Shown one piece after another: positions 45,163 through 54,121 of a stretch of 64,000 bases of DNA (the first letter of the stretch is position 1; the number at the start of each line of letters is the position of its first letter). This DNA is from JANNVK01 sp031414415 (GTDB lineage Bacteria; Acidobacteriota; Blastocatellia; Pyrinomonadales; Pyrinomonadaceae). The notes below the pieces were generated by a model. It worked only from the letters and a program-made list of their open reading frames with translations, was not told where the DNA came from and did no database searches. Where the stretch lies: contig JANNVK010000070.1 in assembly GCA_031414415.1 (NCBI GenBank), positions 8,253 to 72,252 on the forward strand, written 5' to 3'. The translations under genes were made by a program, and so were the position numbers.

Positions 45163-45190
45163 CCTTGTTTTGAGCATCTTTTTCTAAATT

Positions 45191-46186
45191 TTAAAGTGAA
45201 TCTATTTCAGGTTTTTCAACACTAATTTTCAAGCAGGACGCAAAGTGATTAGGTTTAATTTCAACTAATTGCGGCTCTTGTTGAGTGCATTCAGCAGTTG
45301 CATATTGGCAACGTGTGTGAAAATGGCAACCTTTTGGTGGATTAATCGGCGAAGGAACATCGCCTTTCAATAAAATTCGATTTCTTTTCGCTTCGATTTC
45401 GGGGTCTGGAACCGGAACAGCTGAAATCAAGGCTTTTGAATATGGATGAAGCGGTGATTTATAAACTTCTCTTGCATCGCCAAGTTCAACAATCTTGCCG
45501 AGATACATTACCGCAACTCGATCTGAAACGTGACGAATTGCACGTAAGTCATGTGAAATAAAGAGATAAGTTAGCTTTCGTTCGTCTTGAAGTTTGTTCA
45601 TCAAGTTCATAATTTGAGCTTGAATCGAAACATCTAACGCGGAAATTGGTTCATCAGCTACGATAAACTCTGGATCAACCGCCAAAGCTCTCGCGATTCC
45701 GATACGTTGGCGTTGACCACCGGAAAATTCATGCGGATAACGATTTATGAATCTGCGACTAAGACCGACGGTTTCCATCAAATCCTGCAAATTCTTTTCG
45801 AGATTCCCTTTATCAATCCCGAAAGTCCGCATCGGTTCGCCGATAATTTGCCCTACTGTCATTCGCGGATTCAAACTCGCATAAGGATCTTGGAAAATCA
45901 TCTGCAAATTTTTGCGTTGATTCCGCATTTCGCTTTCCGAAAGATTCGCAAGATCTTTGCCATTGTAAAAAGCCTTGCCGCTCGTTACTTTTGTAAGCCG
46001 CAGAATCGCTTTTCCGAGCGTTGACTTCCCGCAACCGCTTTCGCCGACGAGTCCGAGCGTTTCACCTTTTTTTATGGTTAGATCAACACCATCGACCGCT
46101 TTTACAAATTTCCTACGCTTAAACAAACCGCCGCCAGTTTTGTAATGCACTTTAAAATTTTCCAATGAAATTAGATTTTCGCTCAT
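45191..46186 (-). CDS. dppF: Peptide ABC transporter ATPase, DppF/OppF type
   Basis: One of the two ATPases of a dipeptide/oligopeptide importer. Walker A is GESGCGKST (about residues 50-58), the signature is SGGQRQRIGIARAL, and Walker B is FIVADEPISALD. The C-terminal oligopeptide-binding tail has the Cys pattern GCHFHTRCQYATAEC, linked in this family to an iron-sulfur site. It is 331 residues. It begins 4 bases before the end of the preceding Uma2 gene, so translation is probably coupled. It is the last gene of the operon, followed by the terminator at 45132. Confidence 0.95.
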   Translation of the reverse strand: MSENLISLENFKVHYKTGGGLFKRRKFVKAVDGVDLTIKKGETLGLVGESGCGKSTLGKAILRLTKVTSGKAFYNGKDLANLSESEMRNQRKNLQMIFQDPYASLNPRMTVGQIIGEPMRTFGIDKGNLEKNLQDLMETVGLSRRFINRYPHEFSGGQRQRIGIARALAVDPEFIVADEPISALDVSIQAQIMNLMNKLQDERKLTYLFISHDLRAIRHVSDRVAVMYLGKIVELGDAREVYKSPLHPYSKALISAVPVPDPEIEAKRNRILLKGDVPSPINPPKGCHFHTRCQYATAECTQQEPQLVEIKPNHFASCLKISVEKPEIDSL

Positions 46187-46890
46187 TTTTTTTGTTTTAA
46201 ACTGTCTAATTGCGATTTTAAATCAGCATTTTCTTTTTCAAGTATAAGTTGTCTGGAATCTAATACTTGTTGTCTTACTTTCATTTCTTCTTGGGTCAAC
46301 AAAAATTCATTAGTTTCAACACAAAACAAACGTAAAGTCTCGCCTGTATCAACCAACTCTAAACCTAAACTTGGGCTAAAAACGCGATTATTATCTGTTT
46401 CAACTTCTTCATAAACAAAATCAACCAACCTAAACGCCATCAAAGGTTTTCGTAAACATTTATATTCAACATCGAAAATATAATATTCACTGACACCAAG
46501 TCTCTGGTACAAAGCTAGTTTTACCGTCAAATCTTTGTCCCAAGTCGAATCAGAAGCAAGTTCTATCACCACGCTTGGGACAACTTTTTGCTCCCAAAGT
46601 TTGTAAACACGTCTTGGTATTTCTTTTAAACCAAAGCAGACCATTAAGTCAGGCGAAATAACCTTTTTGTTATTGCCTTCCTCAAAATAGAACATTAAAT
46701 TACCAAAGAGACTTACCTCATCACGGTTCGAAAAAAAAGTAAGCAGGCTCGACATCAGGTGAACTCCGAGCAAATAGTGGATTATTCCTTCAGGCATAAT
46801 ATTTTCATCAGTTTCAGGATAAAAAATCTCCGTTTCGCCTTTAGTTTTTGGCAAAATTCTCAATTCAGATGTTTCAATTACTGCATTCAT
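46183..46890 (-). CDS. Uma2 family (DUF820) nuclease-like protein inside the transporter operon
   Basis: The frame opens at 46938, but the ATG at 46890 has AAGGAAG upstream and overlaps the dppD stop as ATGA. The 235-residue protein has the restriction-endonuclease-like core: SPDLMVCFG (the PD motif), then VVIELASDSTWDKDLTVKLA and YQRLGVSEYYIFDV. Uma2 proteins are abundant in cyanobacteria and related phyla and carry a PD-(D/E)XK fold of unknown role. It ends with a Gln/Lys/Leu coiled coil (about 185-235). Both ends overlap transporter genes by 4 bases. Confidence 0.85.
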   Translation of the reverse strand: MNAVIETSELRILPKTKGETEIFYPETDENIMPEGIIHYLLGVHLMSSLLTFFSNRDEVSLFGNLMFYFEEGNNKKVISPDLMVCFGLKEIPRRVYKLWEQKVVPSVVIELASDSTWDKDLTVKLALYQRLGVSEYYIFDVEYKCLRKPLMAFRLVDFVYEEVETDNNRVFSPSLGLELVDTGETLRLFCVETNEFLLTQEEMKVRQQVLDSRQLILEKENADLKSQLDSLKQKK

Positions 46891-47894
46891 AATACTTCCT
46901 TTAAAGAACTTTCGTAGGTTTCCTGAGCAAAATGACAAAGCGAACTGTGATTTTCGTTTATCTCAACAAACGGCGGATAATCGCTTCGGCAAATATCTTG
47001 TGCTTTTTCGCAACGCGGTGCAAACGGGCAACCGGGCGGAAGATGTGCAACATCGGGCGGCAAACCCGGAATTTGATAAAGCTCGGTTCCGTCTTCGTGT
47101 GCCGGATCTGGGACAGATTTTAACAAACCTTTTGTGTATGGATTTGCAGGTGTTTTAAAAAGTTCGTGTGTCGGAGCCTGTTCGAAAACTTTTCCGGCAT
47201 ACATAACAATAATTTTATCGGTCATTCCAGCAACAACTCCAAGATCGTGCGTAATCAAAATAACTGAAGTTCCGAGCCGAGTTCGCAAATCTTTAATCAA
47301 TTCAAGAATTTGAGCTTGAATTGTCACATCAAGTGCGGTCGTTGGTTCATCTGCAATCAGAACTTCGGGTTCGCAACTTAACGCCATCGCAATCATCACA
47401 CGTTGCCGCATTCCGCCCGAAAATTCGTGCGGATAACCATCGACGCGGCTTTCAGCATCAGGAATTCCGACCATATTGAGCATTTTGATTGCGTGTTCGT
47501 AAGCCTGTTTTTTGGTGTGACCAAGATGGAGTTGTGTAACTTCCATCAATTGCTTAGAGATTCGCAAAAATGGATTGAGCGAAGTCATCGGATCTTGAAA
47601 AATCATCGCGATGCGTTTGCCACGAATTTTTCTCACTTCATCAATCGGAATCGCACGAACATCGATGCCGTCAAAATTAATTATTCCATCGACAATTTTT
47701 CCCGGAGGTTCTTGAATCAAACGCATAATCGACAAATTCGTCACCGATTTTCCGCTTCCAGATTCGCCGACAATTCCAAGAGTTTCACCCTTTTTTAGCG
47801 TAAACGAAATCCCGTCCACGGCTTTCACAACGCCGTCCTCGGTCGAGAAATACGTTTTTAAGTTGTTGACTGTAAGTATGTTAGCGTTGTCCAT
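46887..47894 (-). CDS. dppD: Peptide ABC transporter ATPase, DppD/OppD type
   Basis: 335 residues. Walker A GESGSGKS at about 37-44, signature SGGMRQRVMIAMAL, Walker B VLIADEPTTALD. The C-terminal tail GCPFAPRCEKAQDIC has the family's Cys pattern. It pairs with the DppF-like subunit to power peptide uptake. The stop overlaps the start of the Uma2 gene (ATGA). The TPR-TonB gene ends 3 bases upstream of its start. Confidence 0.95.
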   Translation of the reverse strand: MDNANILTVNNLKTYFSTEDGVVKAVDGISFTLKKGETLGIVGESGSGKSVTNLSIMRLIQEPPGKIVDGIINFDGIDVRAIPIDEVRKIRGKRIAMIFQDPMTSLNPFLRISKQLMEVTQLHLGHTKKQAYEHAIKMLNMVGIPDAESRVDGYPHEFSGGMRQRVMIAMALSCEPEVLIADEPTTALDVTIQAQILELIKDLRTRLGTSVILITHDLGVVAGMTDKIIVMYAGKVFEQAPTHELFKTPANPYTKGLLKSVPDPAHEDGTELYQIPGLPPDVAHLPPGCPFAPRCEKAQDICRSDYPPFVEINENHSSLCHFAQETYESSLKEVL

Positions 47895-47897
47895 AAT

Positions 47898-48872
47898 TTA
47901 TCTTGCAACAAAATTGTATGTTACTGTACCACTTATCCTAACCCGTTTTCCGTTTAGTAATGTCGGAGAGAATTTAGATTGTAAGGCAGCGTTCTCGGCG
48001 GAATCACCTAAAACACCTTTTCCGCACTCCGCCTGAGCGAGAACTACATTTCCTTCTACATCCGTAAGTATGTTTACAGAAACGCTACCACTTAATCTTT
48101 TTTCCTTCGCTTCCGCTGGATAAATTGGTCTCGCCAGCAAAATTGCTTTTCCGTTTACTACTCCAGCACTTATTGTTTCTGGCGAATCTTGTTTTCCTAG
48201 TTTGCTGAATAACTCTTTTCTTGCGTTTTTATAAAGATCATTTAGTTCTTTTTTTTGATTACAATTTCTTGTTCTTAGAAATTCAATTCTTAAAACCTCA
48301 ATACTTCCTCTGTCAAAATATTTCAGAGCTAACTGAGTGTTTTTCAGATAATATTCATCTGCTTTCTCAGTCTGTTTGTCTTTCGAGTAAGTATTTGCAA
48401 TGTCTAGTGTTGGAGATACTAATTCCTTACTTTCCTTACCAAATTTTATTTCAGACAATTCTATTACTTTCAAATAATTAAGAATTGACTCATCATATTT
48501 TTTATCCCAAAATTGTGATAAAGCAATATTGTTATATGAATCAATTATTCCATTTCCTTTCAAATTTGGTATTTTTGAATATATTTCAATACTTTTTTTA
48601 AAATTTAAAATTGATTCTGAATACTTCTTTTTTTCACGTTGAATAATACCAAGATTTGAATAACTAACTGCGGTTTCAGAGTTTTCAATTCCGTAAATTT
48701 TTAAACTCAATTCAACTGCTTGATTTGCAAACTTCAGTGCCTCATCTAGTTTATTGTTTTTATATGAAGATATTAAATTTTGATTAAGCTCTTTGAGAAC
48801 TATTTTATCGTCCGTTTGAGCGTAAACAATACCAGTTGCAAGCAAAATGAATAATACTAAAAGTTTTTTCAT
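47898..48872 (-). CDS. TPR protein with TonB C-terminal domain
   Basis: 324 residues with a signal peptide (MKKLLVLFILLATGIVYAQ). Several TPR-like helices follow (residues 30-210, for example ETAVSYSNLGIIQREKKKYS). The last 90 residues match the TonB C-terminal fold: PIYPAEAKEKRLSGSVSVNI, LTDVEGNVVLAQAECG, and AENAALQSKFSP. TonB domains reach across the periplasm to outer membrane transporters; a link to a barrel protein here is not shown. It lies in the transporter operon between the second Uma2 gene and dppD. Confidence 0.8.
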   Translation of the reverse strand: MKKLLVLFILLATGIVYAQTDDKIVLKELNQNLISSYKNNKLDEALKFANQAVELSLKIYGIENSETAVSYSNLGIIQREKKKYSESILNFKKSIEIYSKIPNLKGNGIIDSYNNIALSQFWDKKYDESILNYLKVIELSEIKFGKESKELVSPTLDIANTYSKDKQTEKADEYYLKNTQLALKYFDRGSIEVLRIEFLRTRNCNQKKELNDLYKNARKELFSKLGKQDSPETISAGVVNGKAILLARPIYPAEAKEKRLSGSVSVNILTDVEGNVVLAQAECGKGVLGDSAENAALQSKFSPTLLNGKRVRISGTVTYNFVAR

Positions 48873-48874
48873 TT

Positions 48875-49540
48875 CTATTTATTCTCCAATAACCAAGTCT
48901 GAAAATCAGTCAAAACTTTAAATTGTTCTTCTTTCTGACTTCGATTTAAGAAATTAGTTAGTCCGTCGCTTGTTAATATCGGCAATGCCAAGCTGTTTTC
49001 CGATAAAAGATATTCTCCAGTTTCTGATAGCAAAAATATTCGCATTATTTCGGTGTCGTAAAGCCAAAACTCCTTGATTCCAAAAGCTGCATAAATTTCA
49101 AATTTATCTTCAGACTTATGACTTTCGTCAATTTCGACAACAATATCAGGCGATGTGTCAGTTTCATCGTCAAATAATTCTTTTTTAAAGCTCGCAAGAT
49201 GTGCGTTTTGAACATAATAAGACTCATCTGGTTCTGAGCCTTTGCGTGCTTTTTTGGAAATTAGCGACATTGAACCAGCTGGAATTATTTCCTGCCCTAA
49301 AACAATCGACATAATTGCCATTAATCTTTCAAGAAAGCGTGAAATATTTTCGTGTTTAAAACCTTGTCCCATAATTTTTAGAATTCCGCGATTGTAACTG
49401 ATGTGAAGATTCGTTTTATCTAGTGTTTTTTCGCTCAGTTTCAGATAATCGTCCCAAGTTATGCCATAAAAAACTCGCGTTTCTGTTGGCAAAACATCGG
49501 AAATTAAATCGAATATGTTTGAACTAATTACAGGTTTCAT
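48875..49540 (-). CDS. Second Uma2 family protein in the transporter operon
   Basis: 221 residues. The restriction-endonuclease-like motifs are EPDESYYVQ, DTSPDIVVEIDESHKSEDKF and FGIKEFWLYDTE, giving the PD...E-x-D/K pattern of the Uma2 family. It differs strongly from the copy at 46183-46890, so it is not a recent duplicate. It lies 2 bases before the TonB gene and 4 bases after the small exported protein gene. No signal peptide, so it is cytosolic. Confidence 0.85.
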   Translation of the reverse strand: MKPVISSNIFDLISDVLPTETRVFYGITWDDYLKLSEKTLDKTNLHISYNRGILKIMGQGFKHENISRFLERLMAIMSIVLGQEIIPAGSMSLISKKARKGSEPDESYYVQNAHLASFKKELFDDETDTSPDIVVEIDESHKSEDKFEIYAAFGIKEFWLYDTEIMRIFLLSETGEYLLSENSLALPILTSDGLTNFLNRSQKEEQFKVLTDFQTWLLENK

Positions 49541-49544
49541 ATTT

Positions 49545-50024
49545 CTATTTACTAACTTTACACTGTTTTATTCCAGTTTTTTCATAAATATCAATTCCGG
49601 TAACGATTTCCGCTTTCTTCGTTGGCGTGTAATAAAACTCGATACCTTTATATTCTCTGCCGCGATATTTACTATTTCCGCTACCATAAAGTTTCTCGAC
49701 TTCTTTGCGTGTGCTAGTGCCGACAACAATTCCGCGAGTGGTTTTTCCCATAAAAGGACGTTTTATTTCTATCACAAAAACTTTTGGTGTTTTGTCTGAT
49801 TGGCAAAAATAAAAAGCTAACCCTTTTTCTTTATATGTCATTTGATAAGAATATTTTTTGTTTTTTGTCCACGTAAATTTTTTACCGAGCTTGTTTTCAA
49901 CATCTTTTTTCGTCGATTTTCCGACAACAACGCCGTCAACGCCATAACCTTCTTTGACATCTTTTGTTTGACCAAACGCAGAACTTGCGACCATCAAAAT
50001 TAACAAAACGAGGATTTTTTTCAT
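49545..50024 (-). CDS. Small exported protein with a duplicated SmpA/OmlA-like unit
   Basis: 159 residues with a signal peptide (MKKILVLLILMVASSAFGQ). It contains two copies of the same short motif: GVVVGKSTKKDVENKLG (residues 31-47) and GIVVGTSTRKEVEKLYGSG (about 98-116), each followed by an aromatic beta segment. This G-x-S-T-x-x-x-V pattern is typical of SmpA/OmlA/BLIP-like folds. It sits in the transporter operon, 9 bases after the permease gene. Confidence 0.7.
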   Translation of the reverse strand: MKKILVLLILMVASSAFGQTKDVKEGYGVDGVVVGKSTKKDVENKLGKKFTWTKNKKYSYQMTYKEKGLAFYFCQSDKTPKVFVIEIKRPFMGKTTRGIVVGTSTRKEVEKLYGSGNSKYRGREYKGIEFYYTPTKKAEIVTGIDIYEKTGIKQCKVSK

Positions 50025-50033
50025 AAGATTCTC

Positions 50034-50984
50034 CTAAAATTTGCGAGTTTGCGGATCGAGTGCGTCACGCAAGCCATCGCCTAAAAAATTGAGTGAAAAT
50101 AGCGTCAATGCCATCGTTACACTCGGAAAAATGAGTTGCCAAGGGAAAATTGAAATATTTTTAATTCCATCAGCCGCCATACTTCCCCAAGATGCATAAG
50201 GTGCCTGAACGCCTATTCCGAGATACGACAAAAACGCTTCTGTCAGCATAACTGAAGGAATAGTTAGAGTTGCATAAACAATAACCGGACCGAAAACGTT
50301 TGGAACGAGATGCCTGAAAATGATTCCGAATGTGGAAACACCAGTCGCTTTCGCCGCGAGAACGAATTCTTGATTTTTGAGCGACAATATTTGACCGCGA
50401 ACAACTCGTGCCATTGTCAGCCACGAAACTAGCCCAAGTGCGAGAAATAAAAGAAATATTTGATTGAGAGCTTCGCCGCCACCAAATGTGTTTGAAATTG
50501 ATTTAATGAATTCCGGCGTGTTTTTTCCTTCAAAAACTTTAAGCAAAACGATGACAATTAAAATATACGGAATAGAATAAATCGCATCGACAATTCGCAT
50601 CATAATGCTGTCGATTCTTCCGCCGAAATAACCGGCAATCGCACCATAACTGACACCAACAAGCAGCGAAACAAAGGTTGAAATCAAACCAACCATTAAA
50701 GAGATTCTTCCGCCTTGCAAAACTCTGGCTAAAATATCGCGTCCAGAATCGTCCGTTCCCATCCAATGCTTCAACGAAGGCGGCATTGATCTTAATAAAT
50801 CACTATTACTCGGCATTTGGTCGGGCGTTATTCCGAATCCATAACTGAGTAATATTGGTCCGAGAAACACCAACAAGGCTATAAATGCAACAAAATATAG
50901 CCCAAAAACGGACAGTTTGTTCTTTTTCAGACGCTTCCAAGCGTCTTTCCAAAGTGAAGTTCCTTTGACAGTTTCGTTTTCCAT
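50034..50984 (-). CDS. dppC: Peptide ABC transporter permease, DppC/OppC type
   Basis: 316 residues with six membrane helices. The N-terminal motif (KKNKLSVFGLYFVAFIALL) and the cytosolic EAA loop (EFVLAAKATGVSTFGIIFRH) are characteristic of OppC. MGTDDSGRDILARVLQGGRI is the usual OppC periplasmic-loop signature. It follows the DppB gene by 4 bases and precedes the small exported protein. Confidence 0.95.
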   Translation of the reverse strand: MENETVKGTSLWKDAWKRLKKNKLSVFGLYFVAFIALLVFLGPILLSYGFGITPDQMPSNSDLLRSMPPSLKHWMGTDDSGRDILARVLQGGRISLMVGLISTFVSLLVGVSYGAIAGYFGGRIDSIMMRIVDAIYSIPYILIVIVLLKVFEGKNTPEFIKSISNTFGGGEALNQIFLLFLALGLVSWLTMARVVRGQILSLKNQEFVLAAKATGVSTFGIIFRHLVPNVFGPVIVYATLTIPSVMLTEAFLSYLGIGVQAPYASWGSMAADGIKNISIFPWQLIFPSVTMALTLFSLNFLGDGLRDALDPQTRKF

Positions 50985-50988
50985 AAAT

Positions 50989-51906
50989 CTACTCGTATCG
51001 AATTCTTGGGTCTAAAAAAGCATAAGAAATATCAACCAAAAGATTGAAAATCATAATCATAATTGACAAAAAAGCGACAACACCAAGTATCAAAGGTTCA
51101 TCGCGATTTAGTAAAGCCTGAATAAAAACGCTACCGAGTCCGGGATATGCAAAGACTTTTTCAACAACAACAGTTCCCGCAAGCAAGCCTGCAAGTGCCG
51201 GACCGGTGTAAGAAACAACCGGAATCAAACCGCCTTTAATCGCATGCCGCAACAAAACAGTCCATTCACTCAAACCTTTCGCACGAGCTGTCCGAATATA
51301 ATCAGAACGCAAAACTTCAAGCATTCCGGCTCGCGTCAGTCTCGCAATGTAGGCTGCATAAATCGCCGCCAGAGTAATCACAGGCATTATCAAACTCAAA
51401 ATTCCGTTGTATCTGGCTGGTGGTAACAAATATAGTCCGAAAGAAAAAATCAAGACTAAAATAGGTCCAATTACGAAATTTGGCACAGATTGTCCTGTCA
51501 TCGAAATAGACATCGCACCATAATCGAACTTTGAATTTTGTTTTAGAGAGGCAATCAAGCCTGCAGATAATCCGATAAACAGAGCGAGCAAATAAGCGGA
51601 AAAACCTAGAATTGCTGAATAAGGTAAATGTCTGCGAATGATTTCGTTGACAGATTGACCTTCGTATTTCAACGAATCGCCAAAATCGCCACGCACAACA
51701 TTCGAAATCATCATGGCGTATTGCTGATACCATGGTTTGTCGAGTCCGTATTTCTCACGGATATTTGCTTCAATTGCAATAGGTAGTTTTTTCTCGCCTG
51801 AATAAAAATTTCCGGGTGCAAGGCGAACTAATCCCCAAGTGATTGAAACAACAATCAATGCCATCGGAACAATTACTAACAATCTTTTAATTATGAAAAG
51901 TAACAT
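50989..51906 (-). CDS. dppB: Peptide ABC transporter permease, DppB/OppB type
   Basis: 305 residues with six membrane helices. The start (MLLFIIKRLLVIVPMALIVV) and the EAA loop (DYIRTARAKGLSEWTVLLRH) match DppB/OppB. The DFGDSLKYEG and VVVEKVFAYPGLGSVF segments are also family signatures. It follows the binding-protein gene by 11 bases. Confidence 0.95.
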   Translation of the reverse strand: MLLFIIKRLLVIVPMALIVVSITWGLVRLAPGNFYSGEKKLPIAIEANIREKYGLDKPWYQQYAMMISNVVRGDFGDSLKYEGQSVNEIIRRHLPYSAILGFSAYLLALFIGLSAGLIASLKQNSKFDYGAMSISMTGQSVPNFVIGPILVLIFSFGLYLLPPARYNGILSLIMPVITLAAIYAAYIARLTRAGMLEVLRSDYIRTARAKGLSEWTVLLRHAIKGGLIPVVSYTGPALAGLLAGTVVVEKVFAYPGLGSVFIQALLNRDEPLILGVVAFLSIMIMIFNLLVDISYAFLDPRIRYE

Positions 51907-51917
51907 TAATTTGACCT

Positions 51918-54011
51918 TTACGGTGTCGCCGTTTTTGCTGCTTCAGCTTTCGACTTTTCTTCAAATTGAGTTTGAGTTGATATCAATTTTGCCAATTGTT
52001 CTTCAAATAAAGAATCTTTTTCCTTCATAATATTGTAAACATCTTTGTCCCATTTCGCCGAGTCAGGTTCGATGTAGGCAAATTTCCACGCATGTAAAGT
52101 TCCAGGATTAGGATAAAACCCTTTTAGATACGGCTTTTTCATCCAATTTGTCGCTGCTGTGCTGAGCGGCACAACCAACTGTTGCTGCATCATATAGAAC
52201 TCAGCTTCAGCTAATATAGTAAATCTCTGTTCAGTATCAATCGTGCGGTTAGCTTTTGCTAAAAGTTCATCGTATTTTTTATCAGACCAACCAGTCGCAC
52301 CATCATTTGCTTCAGTATAAAAAAGTCCAAGATACGTAAACGGATCCATATAATCAGCATTCCAACCGCGACGACCAAAACCTTGATATTCGACTTTTGT
52401 CAGCGTTGGTAAAAACGTTTTAAATTCCATATTCTTTAGTGGAACTGTGATTCCAAGATTCTTTTTCCATTGATCTTGCATAAATTCCGCTGTTACTTTG
52501 TTTGATTCTGAAGTGTTGTATAAAATACTCACATTTTCGATCGGAAAGTTCTGACATTGAAAGTTTCCATCCGAACCACTTACCGCAAAACCTGCTTCGC
52601 CCAACAACTTTCTCGCACGCTCAGGATCAAATATTCGATTTTTCCATTGTTCTTCACTGATGTTTAACTCTTTCAATTTCACGTCCTGAACTTTTTTTCT
52701 CGCTTCTTCATATTGCGGAAAAATTCCTTCGGGTGTGAAATCAACTAATGGTTTCTTAACAACCAATAGTTTTGCAAGTGCTTTTCGATCAACAGCCAAT
52801 GCAAATGCCTGTCTGACTTTTACATTATCCATCGGCGGTTTTTTGACACTAATTACATAAAATTCGGTCGCCGCTTCGGGATGATTCATATATTCATCAG
52901 GATACGCTGCCATAATTTCGCGAATCCATGCCGCCGGAACTGTGTGATTGAAAATTGCATCAATCGAACCAGCTTTGTAGAGATTCATCATCGTAGTTTG
53001 ATCTTCTAACGGATAAAACTCAATTCCTTTTAACTTTACATTTTCTGCATCCCAATTATTTTCGTCTTTTGTCAGATTCAATGTGTCGTAAGGTCGATAT
53101 TGGGCAACTTTAAATGTTCCGCTTGTCACAATGTTCTCGGGACGAGTCCAGTTTTTCCCATGCTTCTCAATCGTATGTTGCGGAACAACTTTAAAAAATT
53201 GGTGAGCAAGTAATCCAAGAAAATAAGGTGCTGGCTGATTCAACTTAATGCGAAACTTGAAATCATCTACTGCTTCAACTCCAACGTTTTCAGGTGTTAC
53301 AGGAACAAATTCCATACCTGCAAGTTTATCTTTTAATTTAGTATCTTTTTCATATAATTTTGTCCGCTCTTTCTCAGTTCCAGCAACAGTCAATCTTTCG
53401 GGTTCATTTATAAATTTGTCAAACTCTGTTTGTGTCCCGACACTCGTTTTTGCTAATTCAACTACTGGCAATCCGGCTTCGTTTTTTGGCTCAGCGGCTT
53501 CTTTGAGCAGGAATTTACCAGACGAATCTTTAACAAAAACTTGTCCAGAATTATAGGCTTGCGAATATTTGATAAAGTAGGCAAGAACTGCATTCTCTGC
53601 CGTTAATTCAGGCGATAATGCACGTCTAAATGAATAAACAAAGTCTTTGGCAGTGATTGGAGTTCCATCAGAAAACTTTGCGTTTTTGCGGAGATTAAAG
53701 AGATATTCAGTTCCATCGCTACTAATTTCCCAACTTTCGGCAAGGGCAGGAATCGGACTCATATCTTTTGGGTGATATTCAACCAAACCGTCAAATAAAG
53801 CCATATAAATTCTCGCTTCTGGCTGTCCGGTGCCAATTGCAGGATCGAGACTTCGCGGTTCAGAACCAGTAACATATCGAACAATTCCATCAGTTGGAGC
53901 AACAGTTTTGCCATAATATTTGCCTTTTGCTGATGTTCCGCAACTCGAGACAAGCAAAGATAAAACAAGGGAAAAAACGCCTAAACGAACTTTGCCGAGA
54001 CTACATCGCAT
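51918..54011 (-). CDS. oppA: Peptide-binding lipoprotein, SBP family 5 (first copy)
   Basis: 697 residues. The signal ends LLVSSC with the lipidated Cys at residue 24, so the protein is anchored in the membrane. It has the family 5 pattern: GSEPRSLDPAIGTGQPEARI, LAESWEISSDGTEYLFNLRK and FSDGTPITAKDFVYSFRRA near the start, and later VRQAFALAVDRKALAKLLV and AGFAVSGSDGNF. An insert of about 90 charged residues (165-255) after the first lobe distinguishes it from E. coli OppA (543). It is one of two binding proteins of this operon. A 110-base gap separates it from the second copy. Confidence 0.93.
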   Translation of the reverse strand: MRCSLGKVRLGVFSLVLSLLVSSCGTSAKGKYYGKTVAPTDGIVRYVTGSEPRSLDPAIGTGQPEARIYMALFDGLVEYHPKDMSPIPALAESWEISSDGTEYLFNLRKNAKFSDGTPITAKDFVYSFRRALSPELTAENAVLAYFIKYSQAYNSGQVFVKDSSGKFLLKEAAEPKNEAGLPVVELAKTSVGTQTEFDKFINEPERLTVAGTEKERTKLYEKDTKLKDKLAGMEFVPVTPENVGVEAVDDFKFRIKLNQPAPYFLGLLAHQFFKVVPQHTIEKHGKNWTRPENIVTSGTFKVAQYRPYDTLNLTKDENNWDAENVKLKGIEFYPLEDQTTMMNLYKAGSIDAIFNHTVPAAWIREIMAAYPDEYMNHPEAATEFYVISVKKPPMDNVKVRQAFALAVDRKALAKLLVVKKPLVDFTPEGIFPQYEEARKKVQDVKLKELNISEEQWKNRIFDPERARKLLGEAGFAVSGSDGNFQCQNFPIENVSILYNTSESNKVTAEFMQDQWKKNLGITVPLKNMEFKTFLPTLTKVEYQGFGRRGWNADYMDPFTYLGLFYTEANDGATGWSDKKYDELLAKANRTIDTEQRFTILAEAEFYMMQQQLVVPLSTAATNWMKKPYLKGFYPNPGTLHAWKFAYIEPDSAKWDKDVYNIMKEKDSLFEEQLAKLISTQTQFEEKSKAEAAKTATP

Positions 54012-54121
54012 TTACTACGCTCCTAAAATAAAATTTGAACAAAGAAAAATTGTCTGGAGAGAACTTTTAATACGTTAAATTACCACGAGTTTGCGTTTTT
54101 AAGCAAGAAAAAATGTCGGAT

